This document shows, in pieces, positions 32,163 through 42,941 of a stretch of 64,000 bases of DNA; positions within the stretch are counted from its first letter, which is position 1, and each line of letters opens with the position of its first letter. The stretch is taken from contig CM077152.1 in assembly GCA_039583875.1 (NCBI GenBank), positions 21,489,538-21,553,537 of the forward strand. Direction: 5' to 3'. Source of the stretch: Platanthera guangdongensis. Taxonomy: Eukaryota > Streptophyta > Magnoliopsida > Asparagales > Orchidaceae. Made by a program: the position numbers and the translations under genes. The notes beneath the pieces were generated by a model. It was given only the letters and a program-made list of their open reading frames with translations, ran no database searches and was not told the origin of the DNA.

Positions 32163-34801
32163 CTCCCCCTTTAAGTGGGAAAAGGAAACCTGCGCGAGCA
32201 ATCCTCGCAATCGAATAAACGGTCCCTTCGACAGTGGCTTTGTGAATATGTCAGCAACATTGTCCTCGCTCCGCACATGCTCGACCATCAGAGACCCCCC
32301 AAAACCTTCTCCCGAACGAAGTGTCGCTCGATCTCGATGTGTTTCATTCGCGCATGACAAACTGGATTGTTAACTAGTTTAAGAGCACTCTCATTGTCAC
32401 TGCGAAGCAGAGTAGAACTTCGCACCTCCTCATGGATGTCATCCACTAACCTTCAAAGTCAGATGACTTCCTGAGCTGTCAAGGCCAAAGCCTTGTATTC
32501 AGCTTATATAGTGGATATGGACATCAAATCCTGCTTCTTACTATACCAAGAAATAGTTGTCGATCTCGTGAAGAAAACGTAACCAGTTGTCGACTTCTGA
32601 TCATTTGTATCTCCTCCATTATCAGCGTCCATATAACCGTGCAGACTGAAGCTCGTGTCCCTCTTATAAAAGAAACGCATCTCTAAGGTAGACCAAACAT
32701 ACTTTAGAATTCCTTTAGCTGCCACCAAATGAGGTTTTTGTGGCTCCTCCATATACCGACTAACCCGGCACACAACATAAACAATATCTGGCCTAGTAAT
32801 TATCAGATATATGAGACTCTCCACAAGAGCCCGGAAGACCAAAGGATCTGTAAGAAGCCTTCCTTCATCCCGTTGAAGTTTCAACCAGACTTCCAGGGGA
32901 GTAGAACTGCTCTTCCCTTCCCGCATGCCGAACCGCTTGACGATTGGTCTTCTTCAGCTTGCAGACGTGCCATGGATGTTCTTCAGATACATAACCCGGT
33001 GGATGCACCATGAAGATGTCCTTTTTAATCTCGTCGTAAAGGAAAGTATTCTTCACGTCAATTTGCCAAATCTTTCACCCTTGACAAGTCGTCAAGGCAA
33101 TCACCACCCGAACTGAAGTCATCTTGAACACTGAGCTAAACGTCTCCTTATAATCTTCCTCGTACTACTGTGAGAACCCCCAAGCTACAAGACGGGCCTT
33201 GTACCGCTCGATGCTTCCGTCAGCCTTCTTCCTCGGCTTATAAACCCACTTGCACGTCACAGGAGTAATGCATTTGACTTTGGGCACAATATCCCAAGTC
33301 TCATTCTTCCTGAGGGCTGACATCTCCTCAACCATGAAATCTTCTCACTCCTTGACTCCAGTGATGTTCTCAAAGCAAGAAGGCCCGCGTTCATCAAAGG
33401 GACCTGCAAAGAAACATGAGAAGAAACTCACCATGTTCCCGTCCCTATACCGAGCTGGTGGAACAATTGTCCTCTTGGACCTCCGTAGGGCTTGACCCTG
33501 ATCCACCACTCTCGCTGCTTATTCTATACTAGCTATGATCCCGGGCACACCAGGAGCATCGCTCCCTCTGCTTCCAGATCCAGGAGTCTCTGCCCCAGAG
33601 CTAGATGCCACCGGAGCACCTGGTGACACAGACAACTCCACCAGAAGATCCTGAGTAGCTTCTCATGGGCCCCCGTCTGACCTGCTCTCTTGTAGCTCCA
33701 CAGATGAACTACCCTGGTACGATGTAAGTTCGTAAAAGACGTCTCTTGAGACGACGAACTTCTTCGTTGCATGATCCATGCACTTCCATCCCTTCTTCTG
33801 CTCATCATAGCCAACAAAGACTAGCTTTCGTGATTTTGCATCTAGCTTTGTCCTGAGAGCGTCTGGAACGTTCACGTAGCAGGTAGATCTGAACATCCGA
33901 AGATGTTCAACACTTGGCTTCTGTTTGAATATCAACTCATGAGGAGATTTCATGTTGATTGGACTGAGAGACATCATGTTGATGACATATGCCGCACAAG
34001 TCATTCCCTCTGCCTAGAAGGCCACGAGAATGCTTTCAGCGTGAAGCCAACACTTGCAGGTTTTCGTCAGATGACGAATCTTACGTTCTGCAACCCCGTT
34101 CTATTGTGGAGTGTGAGCATAAGTAAGCTCCCTCTGAATGTCGAACTTCTACAGAAGTTAGAGAACTCATGTGAAGTGAACTCTCCATCATTATCAGTTC
34201 TCAACTTCTTTATCTACAGACCGGGCCGACTTTCTACTAGCTCCTTGAACTCCACAAACATCTCGAACGCCTCTAACTTCTCTTTCAAGAGGTATACCTG
34301 GAAAAGTCATCAACAAGAACACACATATACCTGCTACCTCCGAGACTAGGAGTGACGGTAGGTGTCGTTAGGTCACCATGAATGCATTCCAACGGTGCTC
34401 TACACATAGTCTGTGATATGTCAAATGGAAGGCGATGTGTCTTTCCATACTGACAACCCGCACAGACATGATCGTCACCATAGGATGAAAGACTAGGCAG
34501 GTCATGCACCAGGCCTCTCACCACCATACCCTTCAGCTTGTCCATCCCGACATGCCCAAGTCTCACATGCTAAAACAACGTTATCATTAGCCCTCACCTT
34601 GTCAACATAGGAACTTGTCGCCAACACGAACAAGTCCTTTATCCTCCTACCAACATGAGTAATATCATCTTTCACAATCGATACGTTCTTGAGGAACTTC
34701 ACTTCTATTGGACCGAGCAGAACGTGATACCCAACATCCACTGTGTTGGCCATCAAGAAGAGATTTTTCTTCATCACAGGCACGTGATACATACTCCTCA
34801 A
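32163..34801 (-). pseudogene. Element C pol remnant
   Basis: Minus-strand pieces: integrase zinc region (RLGHVGMDKLKGM, CAGCQYGKTHR; 34566-34400) and core (HGDLTTPT). After that come the integrase C-terminal region with KKGWKCMD (34004-33663), a TGA at 33345-33347 at the same Trp codon as in A and D, the RT start, a deletion within RT, and RNase H (32926-32504; DIVYVVCRVSRYM). A TGA stands at the conserved Trp of the RNase H (near 32467). The tail is ADIFTKPLSKGPF (32360-32157). Many frameshifts. Confidence 0.85.
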
Positions 34802-34879
34802 AGTGAGTGGCCCCGATCACTGCCTAAAGAAACTGATCCCTCCTTTTCTACTGCAAGTACAATATCATCAACAGTAATA

Positions 34880-35905
34880 ATGACATTATTACCTTTGTAA
34901 TCCTACAAAGAAGAGAATTTGAACTCGTCCCCAGTGAGGTGATGACCACACCCGGAGTCCACGATCCAATCCTCCTAATAGTTGATGGACGAGATTGCCC
35001 GAACACAAATGCCCGTCATGAGGCACTCCCTCATCCTCCTCCTCACTCTTGGACTCAGCCTCCTCCTTCCTTGCAGCATGCCCCGACAGAAGATTTACCC
35101 TGCAGTCCATGCGGATGTGACCAAGCTTGTTACATTTGTAACATCGAGGTCCGCCCCGCTTCTTCTCGCCATCAACCTTAGGAGGCTTGCTCTTTGCCAG
35201 CTATGCTGAAGAAGACGGACCATCGCTAACAGGTGCATTCTTCTTCTTGTACCACTTCTTCTTATTGCTAGAGAAGAGAGCCTCGCCATCTCTCCCTGAG
35301 ATCGAGACTCCAGCCATCTGCTTCGCCAAACTTTCCTGTGAAGCTAACAGATTTTCCAGCTCGAGCAGTGATGGCTGATTGGCCTAGCCTTGCACAGATA
35401 TCACAAAGGCAACATAGTCCTTCCGCAAGCCGCGGATGATGTGCCTCTTCAGTTTCGACTCTGAGATTGGCTTTTTCGGGTCCAACGCAGTAATCTCAGA
35501 GCAGATGTTCTTCATCTTCAAGAACAAAGAAGAAACTGACATTTCACCTTTAGTGGCATTCGCCAACTCATTTTCCAAGAGCTGTAGCCGAGCTACGTTC
35601 TTCTTGTTCAGCAGCCCATCCAAGGCCATCCAGATTTCAGTTGCTGGCGGACATTCGATAATGTGGTCAAACAGCTCCAGCGAAACTGCACGCTTCAGAG
35701 CGAATACAGCCTTTGCATCAGTTTGCTTCGCTTTCACCGCTTCAACATTTCAACCAGCAGCGACTACTTCTTGTCGGTTGTCACCACCGACAACTTCCTA
35801 GAGATCCTCGCCAAGAAGGTAACTCTCCATGTACGACCTCTATCTTTTGAAATTGGTCTACATCGAGAGTTCAATTTCAATTCCTCTTGCAAAATCGGCT
35901 TCCAT
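34880..35905 (-). pseudogene. Element C gag remnant
   Basis: The minus strand from about 35905 encodes a Met-E-A-D-F-A-R-G-like start homologous to the gags of A and D, then KNVARLQLLENELANATKGE and FLKMKNICSEITALDPKKPI (35737-35384). A zinc knuckle with CYKCNKLGHIRMDC-like spacing follows near 35140-35090. The frames are broken. Confidence 0.8.
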
Positions 35906-35993
35906 TGCTATCAACTGATTCACTTGATTTTCACGAAGGAATAGTAACCTTAGATTAATGAACTGCTAACTCCTCAACACCCCTCTGATACCA

Positions 35994-37206
35994 TATAAAA
36001 ATTTCCCAAAATGGGTGAAAGCGGAAAAGAGGTCGTAAGAACACTCAACCACAACCGAAAACAAGTAAAAAATCAGTATCAATAGCAACACAAGAGTCTC
36101 CAATTGAAATTAACTTTTTTATAGGGCGAGGTATACATTGCATGACATAATTTATAATGTAACCAAGGGAACAGAAATCTGCAACAAGAAGTTAACCGCG
36201 CGGACAGATAACTGTAACCGCACTAGTCGCCAGTCCACTAGCCGAGTCCGCCTATCCATGACTAACTACGTACGTGGACTATTGTTATTGCAATGCTGAA
36301 GGAACTTGAACAAAACCCGCTGATTGATCGGGCGAACTGCTCTGCTTATCCGAAACTCGGAGGAAGAGATCAAGTCGCAGAGACCGCGACCTGCTACTAT
36401 TCACTGACTGCTATTCGCAAACTATTTCACACCAAGCTCTCACTAGTTGCCTAGCCGTCTGATGTTAGTCGCACAGCTGTTCACTGTTGTTTATGACAAG
36501 CCGATGACTCTTATTTATAGTGCGAGGAGTGTCGTCACAACCCATAGCGATAGGATAACAACTCGTCAGACCTATCGGGTAACATCAAATCCGCGAATAC
36601 AAGAATCCGTCCACCACATAAGGAAAACTATCAGCAAAAAGCATGGACACCAATCTTGTCCGCGAGAACAACCAGACCGCCAGGCTTGCGGACACAACTC
36701 CAGTCTGCGCAAAGCTCCGACTCGCGACAACCATGCCGCCACCTTGCCGAACTCGGTGAGCTCAAGAAGTAGTCCACACACAGGCGATCTCGACGAGCTA
36801 TACAACAAAGTTGGACTTAGTCACACAAGACCAAGTCCACGATAAGCTTTGCGGTCTCCAAGTAACCGCGCCACCTGATACCAAGACCGCGCCCAATCTG
36901 AACAATGCCAGTCCGCCACCTTGCGGACTGCTCCATCAGACCGCGCGACCTCCAGGTAAACTAGTCCGCGCAACTATGCCTACCTCCACGATCAACAACC
37001 AGATCGCAAGTATAGAACCAAGCCGGACACAGACGAGCTCCAGAAGAGTCCGCCACGACCGCGGTTAGCCAACCCTAACCGCCCGGTTAACCAAGGATGC
37101 TTGTTGAGCCAGACCGCAAGAGAAAACCGGCACCTGCCAAAGGCAGTCCATCGAAGTTGTTCGTTAGGCCACGACGGACTCTGCAGTCTGTGTGGTTTGA
37201 CCAGTC
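35994..37206 (-). repeat. 5' LTR of element C, truncated at its outer end
   Basis: Parallel to 30910-32162 until ...TTTGACCAGTC at 37206. Beyond that the sequence is LTR of element D in the opposite orientation. The LTR start dinucleotide is TA instead of TG on the plus strand. Confidence 0.85.
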
Positions 37207-38058
37207 GGTCTGGGCGGACTGCTTTGTGCTAGCTGCGGGCTGGGGTGGTGTTTCTATCCACTAAGGCGGTGACCACACTCCTCTCCGTGCCGATAAATAG
37301 GACCCCCCTGTGACAACATAATTAACTGAATGAACAGTAAGTTGGACTTGGGTTAATTGTTGCGGCCTCAGATTTCTATTCGCGCTGTTTGAGAAGGATA
37401 ACCGGTTTGTTGTTTGTAGGTTGTGCGGCTAGCACTGAGAAGTCAGGACTTTGGTGCTGACTGCGATCAGGGATCAATGAAGCTTGTAGTTTATAATCAG
37501 CGGTTAGCAGCAGGTCGCAGTTGCAGTCAGCCGGTCTTCACTCCTTCAGCATTTCCAGTTCAATAACCTGTCCGCCGGTCTGGGTGGTATGGGCAGTCTG
37601 TTCTTTAGTTCGGCAACAGCCTGTTCGCGGTCTAACTGGCGGCTAGGCGACCTCAGCGGTCATGTGGCTTGCAGTTAGCGGACAGCTCTTCTTCAGCTTG
37701 AATAACGGGTAGACTGCGCGACCTCGCGGTCTCGGCGGACTTCGCTGTTCAGTTCGGCAAAGGCGGCGGTCTCGACGGTCACGGCCACTGTCCGCCCGAC
37801 TTCTGTTTTTTTTGTTCTCTGCTTCATTGTTTGTACTTGGTGAAATCATGTCTCGTCATGTATATCTCTTGCTGTAAAGAAGATTGTTAATACATGATCT
37901 GCTTGTTACTTGCATCTGGTTTACTGAACTTGGTTGTGGTTGGAGTGTTCCTGCGCCTGGTTTCCGGTTTTCGCTTAATCAAGGTGTCATCTTGATAGCT
38001 ATGAAAGTTTTATGTGACATCAGAGCTATCGCATTGATCATCTTGTGAAATTTTAACA
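37207..38058 (+). repeat. 5' LTR of element D, lacking its first part
   Basis: Starts at GGTCTGGGCGGACTGC next to element C, has a GATAAATAGGACCC TATA region near 37290, and ends GAAATTTTAACA before the primer site. By comparison with A, several hundred bases of U3 are missing. Confidence 0.85.
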
Positions 38059-38144
38059 TGGTATCATAGAGAACAGAGGCTTGAGAAGTGATCGGCCACC
38101 AAGTTTGCTCTTCTCAGGAAGTTTGCTAAATCAGTGATAATGCA

Positions 38145-39893
38145 ATGGATAGTGAGTTTGCAAGAGGTCTCGGTATTGAGCTTTTAACGCCGACCAACTT
38201 TAAGAAGTGGAGGTCGTGCATGGAAAGATATCTTCTTGGAGAGAATTTGTGGGAAGTGGTGTGTGGAGACAACATGGCAGAGGTTACTGCTGCAACTGGG
38301 TCTGCTGAAGAGGTGAGAGCTTGGAGGAAAACGAATGCAAAAGCTGAGTTTACTCTGAAACGGGCTATCTCACCGGAGCTCTTTGATCACATCCTCGGAT
38401 GTTCATCTGCTGCTGAGATTTGGACTTCCCTTGATGGGTTGTTCAACAAGAAGAATGTAGCTCGGCTACAGTTCTTGGAGAATGAGTTGGCGAGAGCCAC
38501 TCAGAGAGACTTGTCGATCTCAACCTTCTTCCTGAAAATGAAGAACCTGTGCGCTGAAATATCAGCGTTGGACCCTGATGAGCCTATCTCAGAGGCGAAG
38601 CTTAAGAGGCACATCATGTGTGGCTTGCGAAAGGAGTATGTGGCTTTTGTGACCTCTGTTCAAGGCTGGGCCACTCAGCCATCGTTGTTTGAGCTGGAGA
38701 ACTTGTTGGCTTCGCAGGAGAGCCTCGCAAGGCAGGTGGCTGGTTTGACTGTCTTTGGAGGAGACAGTGAGGCTCTCTTCTCAGGGAAGAAGAAGAGATG
38801 GGACAAGAAGAATAAACTTGATGGCGATGGTCCATCAACTTCATATCAGCAAGAGAAGAGCTCCTCTTCAAAGCGTGGTGAGAAGAAGGAAGGACCAAGA
38901 TGTTACGGGTGCAATCAGCCGGGTCACTTCAAACGAGACTGCAAGGTGAAGCTTCAGCCAGGTCATGCTGCAGGCAAGGAGGAGGCTTGCTCCAGTGCTG
39001 ATGGAGCTGGATGGGGGAATGCTTTCATGACGGGCGTGTGCGTCCGTGCATTGTTTTCCATCAACTACCAAGATGAATGGATCATCGACTCTGGGTGTGG
39101 TCATCACTACTCAGGTAATGAAGCTATTATTACTGCTGATGATTCTGTGCATGCAGTCAAGAAGGAGGGAGTTGTGTCCTTGAGTAGTGATAAGGAGCCA
39201 CTCACGTTAAGGAGTGTTTATCACGTACCGGTCATGAAGAAGAACCTCTTCTCAGTGACTGACGTGATTGATGCGAGCTATCACGTTCTGTTTGGCCCAA
39301 CAAAAGTGAAATTTCTTCGGAATGTATCAGCGGTTAAGGTTGATGCTGCTCACGTTGGTAGGAGAGTAAAGGACTTATTTGTTCTATCAACAAGCTCCTA
39401 TGTTGATCGGATGAAAGCCAATGATAGCGCGGATATCTGGCATGAAAGGCTGAGACACGTTGAGATGGACAAGCTGAAAGCCATGGCGGTGAGAAGCCTT
39501 GTGAGAGGCTTGCCTAAGTTATCATCCTACGGTGATGGTCATGTTTGCGCTGGTTGTCAGTATGGAAAGACACATCGTCTTCCATTTGATAAGTCACAAA
39601 CCAGGTCTAAAGCACCATTGGAGTGTGTTCATGGTGATTTGATGAGACCAACTATCACTGCCAGTCTTGGAGGGAGCAAGTATATGCTCGTGCTGATTGA
39701 TGACTATACGATGTACACGTGGGTGTACTTCATGAAGGAGAAGTCAGATGATTTCCAGTTGTCCGTGGAGTTCAAGGAGCTGGTGGAGGGCCGGCTTGGC
39801 CTACGGATCAAGAAGTTGAGAACAGACAACGGAGGTGCGTTCGCCTCAACTGAGTTCTCTAACTTCTGCAGGAAGCAAGACATCCAGATGTAG
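38145..39893 (+). pseudogene. Element D gag, protease and integrase (open 582 codons)
   Basis: The start ATG at 38145 gives MDSEFARGLGIELLTPTNFK. The UBN2-type capsid (residues about 20-190) is followed by the CYGCNQPGHFKRDC zinc knuckle, the protease (WIIDSGCGHH, residue about 310) and the pre-integrase zinc region (HERLRHVEMDKLKAM, with the usual GH changed to RH; CAGCQYGKTHR). The integrase core has HGDLMRPT and LRTDNGGAF, where the usual GGEF has Ala. A TAG at 39891-39893 stops it just before the third catalytic block, which resumes in frame (QQNGVAERK) at about 39920. This is the best preserved gag of the family in the window. Confidence 0.9.
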
Positions 39894-42115
39894 CTTACTT
39901 GTGCACATACTCCACAACAAAATGGAGTAGCGGAGAGGAAGATCCGTCATTTGACGGAAACCTGCAAATGCTGGCTTCATGCAAAGGGCATTCTGAATTC
40001 CTTTTGGGCAGAAGGAATGGCATGCACAACCTATGTCATCAATCAGATGCCTCTAAGTATGATCAACATGAAGTCTCCTCATGAGCTGATGTTTAAGGAG
40101 AAGCTCAGTGTTAAACAACTTCAGGTGTTTGGATCAACCTGCTACGTACACGTCCCGGATGTTCTGAGAACCAAGCTTGATGCAAAGGCAAGGAAGCTTG
40201 TCTTTGTGGGCTATGATGAGCGGAAGAAGGGATGAAAGTGTATGGATCCTGCGACGAAGAAGTTTGTTGTTTCAAGAGACGTTGTCTTTGATGAACTAAC
40301 GTCATATGGAGGTAGCTCTGTTGAGCTGCAAGAGAGAAAGTCTGATGGTGGGCAAGAGGAAGCTGCTAAGGATCTTCTGGTGGAGCTGTCAGTGTCACCC
40401 GGAGCTCTAGATGTTTCAAGCTCTAAGGCAGAGGCTTCTGGTTCAGGAAGCAGGGGGAGCGTTGCTCCAAGTTTGCCCGAGAATGGAGCTGATAAAGAAG
40501 ATGCAGCAGAGGTGGTCAGTAATGGTCAGGCCCTTCGGAGATCGAAGAGGACCATTAAACCACCAGCTCGATACAGCGATGGAAACTTGGTGAGCTTTGT
40601 CTCCTGGTTCTTTGCATGCCCCCTGGATGAGTGGGAGCCTTCAAAGTTTGAAAATGTCACTGGAGTCAGGGAGTGAGATGACGGTATGAATGAGAAGATG
40701 ACAGCCCTCAGAAGGAACGAGACTTGGGACCTTGTGCTTAAGGTCGTTGGCGTTACTCCTGTGACGTGTAAGTGAGTGTACAAACTGAAGAAGAAGGCTG
40801 ATGGGAGTATCGAAAGATACAAAGCTCCTCTGGTTGCTCGGGGGTTCTCCCAATAGTACGACAAAGACTATGAAGAGACGTTTAGTCCAGTTGCCAAAAT
40901 GACTTCGGTGCGGGTGGTGATCGCATTGACTGTTTGTCAAGGGTGGAAGATGCGACAACTTGATGTAGAGAACGTTTTTCTTTACAGGGAGATAGATAAA
41001 TACATCTACATGGATCAACCACCGGTTACGTATCTGAAGATCATCCGGACTATGTATGCAAGCTTCGAAAGGCTCTTTATGGATTGAAGCAGGCTCCTCA
41101 TGCATGGTATGGAAAGATCGCAGAATACCTCCAGTTCTGCGGATACTTTGCCTCAGATTCAGATTCAAGCCTGATCATAAAGAAGCAGGGGGAGCTTCAT
41201 GTCTTGGTGCTGTTGTACGTGGACGACATGATCGTCACGGGGAACTCTGAGGAGGAGATAGTTAGGCTCAGGGCCGAGCTAGCTATACGGTTCGAGATGA
41301 AGGATTTGGGTGAGCTCTATCATTTCCTTGGACTCGAGGTTGAGAGGAAGAAGAGCGGGATACTCGTCTCTCAAAGGGGCTATGCTGAGCGGATCGTTCA
41401 TCGATTCGGCTTGAAGGAGGGAAAGAGTAGCTCTACTCCTCTGGATTGTGGCCTGAAACTTCGACGGGATGAGTGCAGGATTCTTCCTGATCCCATGGTG
41501 TTCCGAGCTCTGGTTGGGAGCTTGATTTACTTGACGATTACAAGGCCAGACATTGCTTATGCTTTAGGCGGAATTAGTCGTTATATGCCGGAACCAAGGA
41601 AGCCTCATCTGGTAGCGGCAATGAATATTCTGAAGTATGTGAAGACAACTTCTGATATTGGACTCCTGTATAGGACAGACACGACCTTTTCTCTGCATGG
41701 CTACACTGATGTTGATTATGGGGGAGACTCAGACGATCGGAAGTCGACGTCTGGTTATCTTTTCACATGCGGATCAGCAAGTATTTCATGGTGCAGTAAG
41801 AAGCAGGATTTAGTGTCCGTCTCTACTACGGAAGCAGAGTACAAAGCTTCGGCCTTGGCAGCTCGAGAAGTCATCTGACTAAGAAGGCTAGTAGAGGACG
41901 TCCATGAAGAAGTGTGAGGTCCAACTCTGCTTCGCGATGACAATGAGAGTGCCCTGAAATTGGTTAATAATTCAGTTTGTCACGCGCGGACCAAGCATAT
42001 AGAGATTACACTTCATTCGAGAGAAGGTGTTGGAGAGGTCTCTTATGGTTGAGCATGTGCGGAGCGAGGACAACATCGCAGATATCTTCACCAAGCCGCT
42101 GTTGAAGGGGTCATT
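39894..42115 (+). pseudogene. Element D integrase C-terminus, reverse transcriptase and RNase H
   Basis: The frame continues with QQNGVAERKIRHL. It is stopped by TGA at the Trp of KKGWKCMD (40233-40235), by TGA at 40674-40676 (shared with A and C), by TGA at the Trp of CKWVYK (near 40773) and by TAG near 40857. After a frameshift the RT palm is intact (LLYVDDMIVTG, near 41210), then STTEAEYKASALA. A TGA at 41876-41878 replaces the RNase H Trp also lost in C and E. The tail (ADIFTKPLLKGSF) is shifted. All but one of the nonsense changes are at Trp codons. Confidence 0.88.
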
Positions 42116-42170
42116 TGAACGGCTACGAGCACTGCTGGGTTTGATCATCATTTCTCACTTCAAGGGGGAG

Positions 42171-42584
42171 TGTTAAAATTAATGAAGTGAAAGTGAGTGG
42201 TTGATCAGACAGACCGCGCGGCCTGGGCGGACAGTCTGGCGGACTGGTGGTGCGGCCTGAGCCGTCTGTATTTGCGGCCTGGTTGGTTTGTCCTTGGAGG
42301 TAGCTGCGCGGGTAGGATGATTATCCGTGGTTTGGGCGGACTGGTTTGTACTTGGCGAAATCATATCTCGTCATGTATATCTCTCGCTATAAGAAGATTG
42401 TTAATACATAACCTGTTTGTTACTTTCCTTGCATCTGGTTTACTGAACTTGGTTGTGGTTGGAGTGTTCATGCGCCTGGTTTCCGGTTTCCGCTTTCCGC
42501 TTAATCAAGGTGTCATTTTGATAGCTCTGAAAGTTTTATGTGGCATCAGAACCATCTCCTTTATCATCTTATGAAATTTTAACA
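42171..42584 (+). repeat. 3' LTR of element D (414 bp, internally deleted)
   Basis: Begins TGTTAAAATT after the purine tract and ends GAAATTTTAACA. The middle, including the TATA region, is missing when compared with the 5' LTR; the join is near 42345. Confidence 0.85.
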
Positions 42585-42789
42585 TTGCCATAAAAAAAAT
42601 GCGAAACAATCAATTACAAATGCAAACATATCACTTCATTAACATGATATATGCACTAGCAAGTTACAGCACCAACAGAACAGTTTTTATTTTATGTTTG
42701 TCGCTACATGACCGGCCTCGGCGTACACCTCGTCCTCTGCTCGACTATAATCAGGCCAAATGGAGAATACTGAGCACAGGAACAATATG

Positions 42790-42792
<3 letters not shown>

Positions 42793-42848
<56 letters not shown>
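42793..42848 (+). repeat. (CT)28 microsatellite in the presumed 5' leader of the kinase gene
   Basis: 56 bases of uninterrupted CT on the coding strand, ending 93 bp before the start codon. CT-rich stretches are common in plant core promoters and leaders and may act as GAGA-type sites. Confidence 0.85.
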
Positions 42849-42852
<4 letters not shown>

Positions 42853-42896
42853 CATTCTCTCTCCCTCCCTTCTCCAAACTGAGAAGAAGGGCGGCC

Positions 42897-42917
42897 ATGG
42901 CGATCCAGTGGAACTGA
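42897..42917 (+). CDS. Six-codon upstream ORF of the kinase gene
   Basis: ATG in a strong context (GCCATGG), encoding MAIQWN and ending in TGA 24 bases before the kinase start codon, whose context (AGAATGA) is weaker. If it lies in the leader it should be translated and could dampen kinase translation. Transcript start is unknown, so this is inference. Confidence 0.45.
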   Translation: MAIQWN

Positions 42918-42941
42918 GGAAATAGTCTCCGAAACAGAAGA

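Larger units (their letters stand above)
30910..37206 (-). mobile_element. Copia element C, same family as A, degenerate
   Basis: The LTRs at 30910-32162 and 35994-37206 start with (TG/TA)TAAAAATT on the plus strand. The left ends CAATTTCAACA; the right lacks its last 45-50 bp at the junction with element D. A purine tract (CTCCCCCTTTAAGTGG) begins at 32163 and a Met-tRNA primer site (CTCTGATACCA) ends at 35993. The internal region holds broken gag and pol on the minus strand, with large deletions in RT. Confidence 0.88.
37207..42584 (+). mobile_element. Copia element D, same family as A, plus strand
   Basis: 5' LTR (37207-38058, outer part missing), primer site TGGTATCATAGAG at 38059, gag-pol, purine tract CTTCAAGGGGGAG, and 3' LTR (42171-42584, internally deleted). 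Gag and the integrase core are open over 582 codons; RT and RNase H have several nonsense changes. The 3' LTR ends 357 bp upstream of the kinase gene's start codon. Confidence 0.9.

Noticed and set aside
42599..42925. 108-codon frame upstream of the kinase gene
   Set aside because: Its centre is the (CT)28 repeat read as Ser-Leu; no other coding signal.
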